Assembly: GCA_013339895.1 (NCBI GenBank)
Contig: JABACO010000029.1
Coordinates: 248,001-312,000 of the forward strand
Origin: Ephydatia muelleri
Lineage: Eukaryota; Porifera; Demospongiae; Spongillida; Spongillidae
Reading direction: 5' to 3'
Length of the DNA stretch: 64,000 nucleotides
Made by a program: the position numbers and the translations under genes. The notes beneath the pieces are model-generated. The model saw nothing but the letters and a program-made list of their open reading frames with translations, was not told the origin of the DNA and made no database searches. Numbering within the stretch: position 1 is the first letter of the stretch; each line of letters starts with the position of its first letter. Below, piece after piece: positions 12,150-23,930 of this stretch.

Positions 12150-12995
12150 TCCTTTAATTCAGATGCCACGTAATACAAGTTTATGCAGCAAGAAAAAGAG
12201 TGCCAAGAAAGCCAAATTGCAGCTGAGTGTAAGGTGTTCACTGCTCACTTTCAGACCTCTATGTAACTGAAATGCTCTGTAATTTATAGTCTTGCAGCAC
12301 AGAGACAACAACTCTAGAAGATTTGGCTGCATCAATACCACCACTTGCAGGAGGTTGGAGCAACGAAACTACACAAACTGATGTGCAGATAGTTCTGTGC
12401 AAGCTGAACTGCCCAGTACCACCATCTACAGTTGCACCATTCATTTCACATTCCATAATTGTGAATGCAGACCTAACATGGAAAGTGCATATACAAAGCA
12501 GACAGATGAACAGGAAAAAATAATACTGTTTAGCATATCAGAAGCAAAAACAATGCGTGCACAGCTTAAAAAACGTGAAGAGAATATCGCCAAAATCCAA
12601 GGTCAACTTGTTATAGAAAAAAGACAAAAAAAAGATTCAAGTTACAGAAGGAGGCTGGAAATAAAGTACTTACTAACAATGCTGAGTTGTCTGAAGTTCT
12701 CCCAGAACTTAGCATTGAGCAAGCAGAAACTGCTAGAAATGTAATATCTAATATGTTTATACTTAATGGCAATTACATTGAACACTTATGGTTTACTGAG
12801 CAAATACAAAATATTTTGTATCATGGACACATTATTTCAGTGAAAAGTACTGGCAAAGTTCCAAAAGCCACCATCTGTTACTGGACACAGGAAGACATCG
12901 AGGAAGAAGGGGAAGATGAAAAAATATGCATATTACAGCTGCTTACTGACTATGTTACTGGAGATATGATTTTTGTTGATTTTCCTGACATGTGA
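12150..12995 (+). pseudogene. coiled-coil protein gene remnant, function unknown
   Basis: Three linked pieces are visible. A lysine-rich exon-like end (CSKKKSAKKAKLQLS) lies before GTAAGG at about 12230. After the acceptor CTTGCAG near 12298 comes a TETTTLEDLAASIPP...TTQTDVQ segment. A coiled coil (KTMRAQLKKREENIAKIQGQ) continues as GNKVLTNNAELSEVLPELS only after a frame change at the A8 run near 12630. The end, KATICYWTQEDIEEE...DYVTGDMIFVDFPDM, looks like a compact C-terminal domain seen in some mobile-element-associated proteins. A homopolymer sequencing error would also explain the frameshift. Confidence 0.4.
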
Positions 12996-13583
12996 AATGC
13001 CTTTTTCATTGAATGTTTTTCCGAGAACATGATATATATATACACTCACTCTTGGCTATATATTTCTATATCGCTACCATGAGCAGCCTGCATATTTGGC
13101 ATGATTTTATGCATAATATCGTAGTACCTTCTAAAAATAGCATGTTTAGTAAGATCAGTGTAGCGAATACAAGTTAAACCGACACACATTTTTTTAGCGC
13201 GGTCATTCAATTCCATACATTCAAAAGTACCGCTTTATGCTGCCGTATTGACCGAATGAAAAAAGATGATATGATAATTAATATACCGTTGGAGTGCACA
13301 TTTTTTACTCTTTTTAGAACCATGCGATTTGTTGCAAAATATCAATTTGAAAAAAATATCCAAGTACCTAACATAGTGGCAGTTCATAAATTACGTCACG
13401 CTATTTTTGACCATTTTGCCCCCCCTGGTCATACGATGTCCCATACTGATGTATGCTTAATGTACACTGACTGGCTGATTCCCCCCTCCCTCCTTCAACG
13501 TGACGTCATTTATGAACAGCCCCATAGTGCGCTTTTGTAAGAACTAATAAGTAAAATTACGTAATTACAATCATTTTCCTGCA

Positions 13584-15262
13584 GCTGCGGACGGCTGGTA
13601 ATCCAAATTTCTCAGAAATATCCTCCTCCGTTTGTGAGATTTCGGAGAGTAGCATCATTGATGATCTCGGAGGACTGGCAACAAATTGCAACGACCCTTT
13701 CTGCTGTAGCGGGGAATTAGACGAACCAGCAAAGGTCGCGTACAACAACAAGGGGCTGTGGAATGCCGCTACGTTTCCCAGCGACAACGATGAGGCCATG
13801 CTCAGCGGATTAATGGAAGCGAGCTCTGCTGCCAGTTTTGGTGTTGGCGGTGAAACTGTAACAGACGTCACTTACCGAGATGCTCGCAAATTAGAACCGG
13901 AAAATTTCCTAACAAGTATTCATCTCAGTAGCACGTCAATTTTGCCTCTTCTTTTAAAAGCCCTCGGGCCCAACCTCGGCTCTATAAGAACACAGCTGCA
14001 TAAGTTGAACATCTACGGGCCTGGTGGACACTTCAAACCTCACGTGGATACTCCTAGATCTGCAGACATGTTTGGCAGTTTGGTGGTGTGCCTACCCACT
14101 CGCTTCACTGGTGGTAGTCTGGTTCTTCGTCATCGTAAACAGGAGGTTATATATGATTGGTCCTCTACACCTGACCATCCAGCTAGGACCATCAAGTGGG
14201 CAGCATTCTTTAGCAACATTGAACATGAGATTCTTCCTGTTACCAGTGGTCATCGTGTGACTTTGACCTATAACCTTTATCGAGAGGGTTCAGAAATGCT
14301 GAGGCCCGCATTGACTTCTCCCGAAATTACTGCTTTCAAGAAATGCTTCATTGAAGCGCTTAGCAATCCACATTTCATGAGGACGGGAGGCATTCTAGGA
14401 TTTCGCTGCCAACGCTCGTACATACTTCAGAGCCTCAATGATGAGGAGCTGCTTCCATCGATGCTGAAAGGAGCCGACTACAGTATATTTGTGGAAGTCA
14501 AATCGCTAGGAATTTGTGTAGCTGTGAAACCATATGTGAGGTACGCACGTTTAATTCCGTAATGCTGATATGTTTATTCAAGCATGATTTAGCTTTACTC
14601 TTATTCCTTTCAGACATTGTGAAATGGATCAGTGCTATATACTGAACTCATTCAGGACATTTCGATCTCATTTAGGACAGTATGATGAGGGTGAAGCCAA
14701 TGATGATTTCACCATGGGACGTGCAGTATATGACCTGTTCGGTCGCTGTGTTATTAGGGATCTCAAGGTCAGATGGTGCCAGCCCATCATAAATTATTCT
14801 TCCATGTGGGAGCCAGCAGGAGCTGTGGTGACGTACGGGAACGAAGCATCTGTAGGATGCTTCTACCAGGCTGCAGCAATATATGTTGGGATACCCAAGT
14901 GGGGGAAGCATCGTCAGATAATTGCAGGCATGTGTGATGGAGATCGGCAAAATATGGAGGAAGAGGTCAAGGAGGATGAAGGTACCGCTGGTAGTGAGAA
15001 AGTGTCAAGGGTGAGTGAAGGGGGCAGCAATGGACATAGTGATGATGACGATATAAACAAAGGCAGTGACAGTGATAATGATGAAGAGGTAGTGCAAGAG
15101 AAGAGTGGTGGAGAAGAGCATGCATGTTCGGATGGAGAGAATAATGGACATGGTGATCTCTTTGACTATCTGATGCAGTTTCTGGCTACAGACCACAGTA
15201 GTGAAGATAAGGATAATGAAATAGTTTTCATGAAGATATTTGGACAGAAATGTGACTACTGA
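13584..15262 (+). CDS. 2-oxoglutarate/Fe(II)-dependent oxygenase, copy 2 (first exon missing or unseen)
   Basis: The main exon runs from a good acceptor (TTTTCCTGCAG|CTGCGG) at 13584 to the donor GTGAG|GTACGC at 14540. The last exon is 14614-15262 after TTTCAG. The frame is open upstream of the first ATG at 13798 (SEISSSVCEISESSIIDDL, then CNDPFCCSGEL), so the true start is probably in an unseen upstream exon. The catalytic set is intact: HVD in FKPHVDTPRSADMFG, a distal His in IEHEI, and Arg in HRVTLTYNLYREG. The last exon carries WEPAGAVVTYGNE...FYQAAAIYVG and a longer acidic Asp/Glu/Ser tail than copy 1. Substrate unknown. The last 12 codons (IVFMKIFGQKCDY) match the end of copy 1. Confidence 0.8.
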
Positions 15263-16189
15263 GCTATAAACATTACATGCATTTGTGTATCATAGACAGG
15301 CTGTGCACGCATCAACATGTACATGCAGGTGTACACTTCATTGCTCAGTCATACTGTGAATATGAAGCGATGCATATAGGGTGGATAAAACTTGCTTTAG
15401 GAGTGCATTCAAAGTAATAACAAACATCCTGTAAAGTTATAAACAAATGTAATGGTGCACATTTATGTAGAAGGATGACTGTATGATCGAGATGAGGATA
15501 GCATGTAAGGAGAATATACTGTTAATAACAGTCATATTTTACATATCTCCTATGTATTTTCTATAAGTACATAGAGACCTAATCATATCTATTTTTCAAT
15601 GATGGCTGATAGTCACACCATTACGTAGTGGTGAAGGTGGACCAGGTAGTTGTAAGGTGGACTAGGTGACATGGTGGTGATAATATATGGTAGTCATTGT
15701 TCTCCCACTGTCAGTTTCTTGGTATTTCACATAAAATATGCTCGCATTTACCTGTCAAACTAAAAGTATTTTTTTCTGAAGCAAGTGTGGTTGCTGGTGC
15801 AACAGGTAATGATCCTATCTGCTTAGAACTCATTTGATGCTTGCATGGGGCAGAACAGAGCACAGGTCAGTTCTTTCCCAACCAGCATTTCAACTTGCAG
15901 CACTAGCCAATTCAACTGAAGATAACATGCTCAATTATGTTAATGGTAGACTCAGCCTGCTCTTACTTTGAGCCTATGCTTGCGTTTTCTTGCATTGGCA
16001 AAACAATGCATTCATTTATAAGTTCTACAAAATAAAAGAAGCAATCTACTTTCTCTCGCCTAACTTCTCACCTAGCCATCATCACCTCTTCCCACAAAGG
16101 TAGAGCCTTATTGGCAAGATGTGCTCCCTCTCTAGGCCTCCTGGATATCCTTTGAGTATTTCTATGTATTGTATGTATTCATTATTGCT
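15263..16189. other. stretch without a supported gene
   Basis: Probable 3' UTR and intergenic DNA. No family recognised. Confidence 0.4.
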
Positions 16190-16700
16190 TTACTATCCCC
16201 AGTTCAACTTGGGTATGGTACTCCTTTGGGTGCAGAAGCTGCTGCCCACTCTGCTAGACGTTACCTTGCTAACCTCCATCCAGATCATGTCATCGTCAAG
16301 CTAGATTTCAAGAATGCATTTAACAGCATAAGGAGGGATAAAATGCTTGAGCTACACACCCCAGAGCTATTCCCCTTTATCTACTCCTGCTATTCAGCCT
16401 CTTCTCCCTCTATTTTCACGACACCATCATAATCATTGCAGAAGGGGTACAACAAGGTGACCCTCTTGGTCCTTTGTTGTTCTGCCTTGTTATCTTTCCC
16501 TTGACACAGATGTGAGTTTCGTATAATCTACCTCGATGATGTAACCTTAGGTGGCAATGAGGCAGATGTATGTGATGATTTTAAGATGATTGAAAGAGAA
16601 GCAGCTGTGGTTGGTCTGGAGCTTAACCATCACAAATCAGAACTTATCTGTGCAGATCAAGCTGGTCTTGCTCTTTTGCACCTAGGCCCAACACTGCTAC
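16190..16700 (+). pseudogene. LINE-type reverse transcriptase fragment
   Basis: Three reverse-transcriptase blocks appear in order but in different frames. First is PLGAEAAAHSARRYLANL...VIVKLDFKNAFNS. Then comes EGVQQGDPLGPLLFCLVI at about 16440-16495. Last is RIIYLDDVTLGGNEA at about 16515-16560, with the polymerase motif seen as YLDD. Stops and frameshifts between the blocks, and the absence of an endonuclease or 3' tail, mark it as a dead 5'-truncated copy. Confidence 0.8.
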
Positions 16701-17675
16701 TTTGTACACATTAAGTATGTAGGTTAGACAAGTTGCCGGCAGCTGTTGGATCGTCAGCATACCCCATACCATACTTTACATCTCATATGCCGGTAAACTG
16801 AAGTCGTTGTTCATCGTTAACGGTGATAAGCTCTCTAAAGCAGATTCAGCCTTTAAAGACACAGGAATCAGAGTCACATGTGATGTGAGTGGTGCCAAGG
16901 GAAACAAAAAAGATTTATTACATCATTAATCATGGAAAAGGTCTCACCATATCATACAGCTGCAGACCTCATTGTGCATACGCAACATGGCCTTTCAATA
17001 CATCTACCGAGTGCAGCATTGGAAAGCATGACTTTTCAATGGTAATATAATACAGCCTTTTAATTGCGTTACCTAAATGTGGAAGTACTTTTTACTTTTA
17101 CGGATGGAAGTGAAACTGATGTATACTGATCCATACCAACGAAATGACCCTCCCCTCTGACTAGTCTCGTACCCAGACCCTGATTCCCACAGCTGCGGAT
17201 GGATTACATCACCGCTACGTGGAAAGAGGGTCTGGAGAACTGCTGTACTCAATTCTGTCCAGTGATTATGTAACAATATCAATCCAAACGTCGCGAGGAA
17301 TTTAATTACGTAGCCATGAATTTAATTAATTACAGAACGGAAATTGTCCTATACCACTAGCAACAATGTTGTATCTCAAACTATGCCTGAATGGCTTAAG
17401 CTTAAGCCAGGAGAATCGCTATCAACATTTACTTAGTACTGTTGCCACCACTACTAAGATTGCGATATGTAGCTAAAGATAAAGTCAACTTCAATTCTCT
17501 TTCATGGCCAGAGAGAACATTTGTGTGCCCTTTCCTGGAACAAACTGCACAATGAGCTTGAGACTACAACTCCTGTCTTGTACACTTTATTGAGGTCTTG
17601 CATCCCATTGCATTGAAAAAGTGTTGCTTTTACTCTTTAAGTAAACAAATCAATGCCAGAGACTAACCTGTCCGT

Positions 17676-17701
17676 GTGTGTGTTTGTGTGTGTGTTTGTG
17701 T

Positions 17702-17732
<31 letters not shown>

Positions 17733-17735
17733 GGT
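17676..17735. repeat. (GT)n microsatellite
   Basis: Runs of GT with TTTG interruptions. Translated His/Thr ORFs on the minus strand are artefacts. Confidence 0.95.
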
Positions 17736-18029
17736 GTGTGAAAGGGAAGGAAAGAAGGTTAGATGGTGAAGAGAGATGTGGACGAAGTGCATTAAGTACA
17801 TGCTTTGTCGGCAAAACATACACCATATGCTGCACCAGCCTTTGATCCCTCTCAATCACAACACCTACTAAAAGAACGTACGTTTGAAACTAAAACAGAG
17901 TATATACACACTTTTGTTTGGACCATGCATATTATTTGTAAGTCTACGTTTGGTTCCAGTCTTCTAATTAGTCCACATCTGTTTGGATTTCAACCTTCTT
18001 TGCTAACTTTAATGCGTGCAGGTTCCATT

Positions 18030-18048
18030 GTGTGTATGTGTGTGATCA

Positions 18049-18085
<37 letters not shown>

Positions 18086-18118
18086 TCACGTTTGTGTGTG
18101 TGTGTGTGTGTGTGATCA

Positions 18119-18164
<46 letters not shown>

Positions 18165-18225
18165 TTGTGCGCGCGCGCGTCTCTCGGTGTTGTGTGTGTG
18201 CCTCTTTGTGTGTGTTGTGTATACG
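18030..18225. repeat. (GT)n microsatellite with ATCACGTTT spacers
   Basis: Three GT runs are separated by the identical word GATCACGTTTGTG, then a short GCGCGCGC run. This is a compound microsatellite that has duplicated its spacer. Confidence 0.95.
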
Positions 18226-18272
18226 TAGCTAAAGTAGCATGTTAGTACGCAAAATAAAGTATACGCTCTTAC

Positions 18273-18497
18273 CTGATCGGTCGTTAAACTTACAAGCGGC
18301 GAAACTACCAACGCAATGCTTGCTTTCTTCGTGTTCCGAAGTTCATCAAAAGCCCACGGTAGAAATACGTAACACAACGACTTGCCGTATCCTGTCGGTA
18401 AACTAACAAAGGTATCGAGCCCACTAAGTACATCTCTGACAGTCCTTAATTGCTCGTCTTTCAGCTTTGTATACCCCAAACTCCATACGTACGTCAC
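18273..18497 (-). pseudogene. RecQ-like DNA helicase, single N-terminal exon
   Basis: The exon reads GYTKLKDEQLRTVRDVLSG, then the Walker A motif LPTGYGKSLCY, then a helicase Ia-type segment VVSPLVSLTTDQ, ending at a donor CAG|GTAAGAG. There is no ATG: the open frame begins after TATTAG, a possible splice acceptor. Motifs II to VI (DEAH, SAT, the helicase C lobe) are absent downstream, where only GT repeats follow, so this is a fragment. It lies 80 bases inside the right TIR of the 17164-18674 element, suggesting capture or a former element-encoded helicase. Confidence 0.75.
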
Positions 18498-18690
18498 ACA
18501 TTTCTAATAAACTCTAGTTAATAACGAATTATTGCATACCTCGAATCTGATTGGTTCCCCAACATTCTGGTGACCGTGGACAGAATTGAGTACAGCAGTT
18601 CTCCAGACCCTCTTTCCACGTAGCGGTGATGTAATCCATCCGCAGCTGTGTGAATCAGGGTCTGGGTACGAGACTACCCTCTGACTAGGA

Positions 18691-19725
18691 GCTACTTATC
18701 GAAGAGAGAGAGTCTACCGATAGTCTTATGATGACACTATGCCAATGCACTCTACTACTATATGTAGTGCTGACATATTAATTGCTCCTTCAATGTGACC
18801 GTGTCATTACTGAGACACTAAGTGTATTCACATATTCAAATAAAAGCAAGTAATAAAAGAGTTACAAACAGCACATACATGTAATCGTTCAAAAAATGTA
18901 TTGCTACAAATTAATAGATAGATATTTTGTGTACTGTTTGTAACTCTTATAGTACTTGCCATATAAATGCTTTTTCTAGTCAGTGAGAAGTGTCATTTTG
19001 GTGGCATATAGATCAGCATACATCAGTTTCATTAATAAGTGAAAATTCCCTGACATTTAGATAATGCAATTAAAAAGTTATGTACCATGGAAAAGTGCAT
19101 GCTTCAATTATGATTCGAATTCTTAGTGCTACTAATAAATTTCATACTAGACCAGTACCTTTGACTTAATCTATATATTAGTACGGGAATGCTGCCCACT
19201 TGATTGCTAAGACTGCTTTTAGGCTCACGAACTATTCACATTCTGCATAGTTGCGTCAATTTTATGCTGATGACCTGCATGAGCACCAGGCAACTGTGTA
19301 GTATTAACCCATGCCAATCAATACAGATGAACATACATGCATATAGATACACGCTGTTAATAATAAATCACTGCAATTTGTGTTCCACACCTCCTCGAGG
19401 CATTGCATGCACAATTTTTTGAATTCCCTAGGCTTTCCATTTCCATGCCACACCTTCTGATGCAACACTTAAATTCACTTTTTTGCTAATTTTCAAATGG
19501 ATTTAAGTTGCAAGCTGATTGGTATGCAATACAGTTTTAAAGATGAACTCTAACCTACAAGGTATTCACATAAAACTATTCAATTTTTAAAGTGTTTCTG
19601 TTACACAAAGGAACCTTCAGTGTCAAAATATGTACATGTACTTCATTGAAAACATTGCTACAGCCAAATACTTAATGCAAATGTGATAAGCCTAGATCTC
19701 TGACCTACATGTATGCATTTTAAAA
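18691..19725. other. stretch without a supported gene
   Basis: AT-rich, with no ORF above background and no recognised repeat. Confidence 0.4.
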
Positions 19726-20253
19726 AGCAACATTACTCCATTCTGGTTGCAGAGTGCATAGAGTATTGTCATAAGGTTGTCTGGTGGTGTGGTCCACATC
19801 ACAAAGCTTGTAGTCAGATGGCAGTGCCACATGAAAGGTTTGGAGGAGTCTGCTGACGATCAACTTAGCTTCCAATATGATGAGAAATAACATGGCTCGA
19901 GCATTATGGTGACACAAATCAGGGAGCTCACCATACCATGGCAAAGTGCCTTCCAATGCATGCTCTGTGTCCAACACCAAATGGGAAGTAAAAAAAAGGA
20001 CTAGGCCTGGAAACAGCAACGTAAGATAGCTGTATCAGGATCATCAAAGTACTGAGCATTCGGCACGCAGCAGCTGTTATTGTTAACAATAAATCAATTT
20101 GGGACGAAATGATTTCCCACACAGTTAAAGAGAAAGGATCAACAAAACCTAGTTCCCTCTGGAATATGGTAACCACTGACAGTGAGTCTGCGGCTTCTTT
20201 TGATTGAACCTCAACAGGGCCATATAGTCGTAAGGTTTCTTCAATAATTACCT
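19726..20253 (-). pseudogene. cytochrome P450 C-terminal remnant, CYP46-like
   Basis: After an acceptor TTTTACAG near 20253 the frame reads VIIEETLRLYGPVEV, the K-helix E-x-x-R. GYHIPEGTR and AQYFDDPDT follow in other frames. Then come RPSPFFYFPFGVGHRACIG, the haem-binding loop with its Cys, and LEAKLIVSRLLQTFHVAL. The end is DNTLCTLQPE. The end and the haem loop resemble cholesterol 24-hydroxylases (CYP46: YFPF.LGHR.CIG, DPVLCTLRP). At least three frame changes and no I-helix or N-terminal exons make it a pseudogene fragment. A 47-base GTATGG...CGAG micro-intron could explain one of the frame changes. Confidence 0.7.
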
Positions 20254-20259
20254 GTAAAA

Positions 20260-21690
20260 GAATATTGCAATAGGAGATCAATGTTGGTGATTTATGGTTC
20301 CAATGGACTAGTTTGAGTTTGCCATTAAAGGATTAATGAGCTATTCCCATTTAATGACTGTACAGTGGGATGGAGGCAAATCAGTTTAGTGTTTGAAATC
20401 CTCAGTTGGCAGGAGCTTGCTGAACTTTTGTACTCTAGCTTTCAGCAGCTCAATGGCAGAATTAGCAGCACAGCACACCTGGCTGGAGTTGCACAAATTA
20501 TCCACAACCAACCGTTTTACAGTTTTCTGGCTCTCAAGTTAAAAGTTTACCTTTGGGAGTACATTGCTATCCAACAGAAATTGTAAGGTCTGCACTCGTG
20601 GTAAAGTTTACGCCCCACTAAAACCACCTGGGTCTGCTGATGTAATCTGGAGTCTCCCCTACCATGCAAGGTTGGTTCTCAAACAGCTTCTCCCCTCTCC
20701 CTTCTCCAAGAGATGCCAAGGTGTCTTCTCAATAGCTCCCTCGTACCCTAACTACAGTACCTCCAACAGCCAAACACAAATGCACATCACTTGTGAACAC
20801 CACACCATATCTAGCACACTCTTAAAACATGACTAGCATCAAAAGCATACTAAACTATCTTTATCAGAGATATATAATCATGACCATATTAATTCTTCTA
20901 ACAAAAAATTTACAACATATTTACACACAATGCATTTATTTATTAATATTCAAACAATTACAGCTAAACCAGAAATTCAGTAAAGACTCAGACAGTACTC
21001 TCTGTCAGACCTTCAAACGAAGCTCCACTTCCCTCGTGCACTCCTGGACAATGTGCTGGGTCCAGTCTCGTCAGAGTTGGGAGGTTTTTTAGAAAAATTA
21101 TCCATTAGGTCTAGTGAGGCAGCCTTATAGATTGTCTCCTGAATTGCAGTGGCAAGTGTAGCATTGTGTAAACTTACCATGGAGCAGACCTTACAGTTGT
21201 GGTTAGGTATGAACTCCACCTGAACACAGCAGCAAATTAAAAGGCGAGACAGTCGCTCCTTGATGAAAGAAATTCTTGGCGATGTACATGTACATGTATT
21301 ACAATGAAGCGTTCGAGATCAGTATCACTGTTTGCGTACTTTTCCAAGAGATCAAAAGGTTGGTCAGATTTTCGAAACACCATGTACCATAAGAAGTACG
21401 ATGCCGTTCCAGTTGTGTGCTAGATGTTAGACGTTTTCAGTTGGATTTTTATGATTAACACAGTATCAGTTATTTCAATGCTGATTGTACGCATGAGTTG
21501 ATGATACAGAGAGTTCGATCTCATAAACTATTCCTCGTATAGGTAAAACCAACTAGTTACCTGAGAAATTAAAGAGTGACATGTAACCTTTCTACCAGCA
21601 GCTACTTTCACCATTCCTGAGACTGCATGCTGTTCCACCTCAACCACCGATGTTGGGTGCACATTAAATATAATGTCACAATACAGTTGC
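20260..21690. other. stretch without a supported gene
   Basis: This may contain upstream P450 exons, but none could be recognised. A short inverted similarity (TGTAAGGTCTGC) links about 20580 and 21195. Confidence 0.35.
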
Positions 21691-21699
21691 CATTGAAAA

Positions 21700-23930
21700 T
21701 ACAGTGCCAGCAGGGGTCAATGATTCTGTGACAAATGATATTGGCAATATTGTTAGTATCAAAACCTTATCAACTCATGGCAAATTTATGAATCTAAAGG
21801 ATCATTTTACTCCTGACAAGAAGTTCCCCTATTTCACACAGACAAAAAAGAGTGGCAAAAGTGGAAAGATGGTTACCCTTCAGTTCTAACATACATGGCT
21901 TGAGCAGTATAAATGGCAAGCATACAGCCCATCTCAGCAGGGTGGTTTTTGCAGATATTGTGTAATGTGTCCACCTTCCTATTCACGGATAAAGCCATGT
22001 GTTTTAGTTTATGAAACCCATTCAAAACCTAAAACATGTAATGGGGGAATAATGGTTATTTGGCACAGCATTAACAACTGCAGTATCACAAAGATGCAGT
22101 GTTGTGAAGTATGTTATTTTGTGAAAGTATTGAGAATCCTCAGCTCTCATTGCCATATAATGTACCTGAATTAAATAAATTATTTATGACAAGAACTTCA
22201 GTATCTTAAAAATCAATTGTAAATGCATTAAAAAAAAAAAAACATACCTTTGCGAGGACATCGAGATGATTATCATTCATGAAATTCAGAAGTAATTTTT
22301 TTTCTTAGTTCTTTAACGTATCAACTTTTGTACCATGTCCTGATCTTTCCTCTGCAACTTTGTGGCAAGAAATTTTACCAACTCAAGTCAATTTTTTGCA
22401 ACCAAAAATGAAATGATTTGTTGCCCTGACCTAAGTCCTTCAACTTTCACTTTTGTATTAGCATCCCAATCCCAATCACCAGTAACATTGCTCTTTGTAT
22501 TCAGGATTAACTATGCTTCACAGCAACAGCAGACAAAATAATACAAGTCATAAAAAGTTTCATAGCATGTATGCCTTCCAACGTGTTTTACAAAGGCCTT
22601 GTAATTTCACTTTTATACTCTCACTGCCTAGTGCGTGCTAAAAATATTTTTTAAAAACCTTTGCCTCTTAGGTGAATTATCAAAAATAAGAATGTTTCAT
22701 TTATGACATCTATCATGTTTCTAATCAAAGGAATTTGGGAGGCACTTGCAATACTTAGGTTAAGTACATGGCTATTGCAATGTGTATATAAGGCTAATGG
22801 TGAAACTTCTTTAACTCTACTTTGGACACCTACTTTATTTGGAGGACATAGCACTTGCTCCATCATATGCTTGCCCTCTGCATTTTGTAATGTCTATATT
22901 GTTTGCACTAAGACTCGAAAAAAATGGCCTGTGCTATTGCCCTTAGAAGTTCCATAAAATCAAAAACAAAATTCTCTAATTTTAGCATCTTGAACAAAAC
23001 AAAGGCAGGCTGTTAATATTTCCTTGTTTTCATATCTATCAGTAACCTCATCTGCTATAATTGAATAAACTGAGGTTGAATTTTGCAAGTAGGCAGCGTT
23101 TTCTTTACAGATGAATCTCCAATAATGTTTATTATTTCATTTTGTGTTGTCTTGGATGTTGACATGGCGTTTCATTTCCCTTGTTCAAGGTGTTCACTGA
23201 GTATTGGGTCATTCTGTGCCAAGAGTTGCAAGAGTCCTATAAAATTGCCTCTATTTGGACTGTAACTTGTATGGTATACAGAAGCTGTAAGGATATCAAA
23301 TGAAGTTGGGTGTGAAATTAGTGTGCCACGTGTTGCAGACTTACAGAGCAAACTCAGTAATGCAAGGTGGAACAACTGAAGACTACTATCGTATGAATGT
23401 AGCTGTACATTTTATAGACCACTTGTTGCAAGAACTTTTAACATGCTTTGAGCCAGAGAACAGAGTTGGCAAGGACATATTTACTCTAGTTATATATATC
23501 AATGATCAAGCAGAATAATTTGAGTGACCTTGCCAGTAGGTTACAGTTTTGGGAAATAGATATGCCATCGATCACCATCATCACTGCTATCAAACTTTGG
23601 ATGACGTTCTAAGAACAATATCATGGAAATGTGCTTACCAGAGAATATAGCCAATTGCCTCATATATAAATATCCAAATATTTTTACGCTCTTAACAATT
23701 GGATGCACACTACCAGTGTCCAGCTGTGAAGCTGAAAGATCATTTTCAGGGTTAAGGCGCATCAAGACATTTCTACTTAGTTCCATGAGTATCGAGAGGC
23801 TAGCTGGCTTGGCACTTATGCACCTGCACAATGATTTGGATATTGATGAAGATAAAATTTGTAAGTTATTTATAAGCAAGCATCATAGAAGGATGTTTCA
23901 GTCATGCTTGCTATTTGAATCATTTTAATG
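21700..23930 (+). pseudogene. hAT-family transposase (ZMYM/TTF type), internally inverted
   Basis: The plus strand carries an N-terminal TTF-zinc-finger-like part at 21700-22050 (WLEQYKW...SPSQQGGFCRYC). It also carries the C-terminal part at 23310-23900: TTEDYYRMNVAVHFIDHLLQ, then the hAT dimerisation motif CEAERSFSGLRRIKTFLLSS. The middle of the protein, however, lies on the minus strand between about 22240 and 23290: NRGNFIGLLQLLAQNDPILS at 23265-23200, then YTHCNSHVLNLSIASASQIP at 22790-22730. Order within the minus segment is correct for its own strand, so about 1 kb appears to have been flipped inside the element. Stops and frame changes show it is dead. Confidence 0.75.

Larger units (their letters stand above)
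17164..18674. mobile_element. 1.5 kb composite element with 98-bp TIRs carrying a helicase exon
   Basis: The ends 17164-17261 and 18577-18674 are inverted copies of 98 bases with one mismatch (TTCCCACAG versus TTCACACAG). The direct repeat CCCTCTGACTA lies immediately left (17153-17163) and, after an extra TA, immediately right (18677-18687). It looks like an 11-bp target-site duplication. Long TIRs with 9-11 bp duplications are typical of Mutator-like elements. The interior holds one RecQ-like helicase exon and GT microsatellites but no recognisable transposase, so this may be a Pack-type non-autonomous element. Confidence 0.7.
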
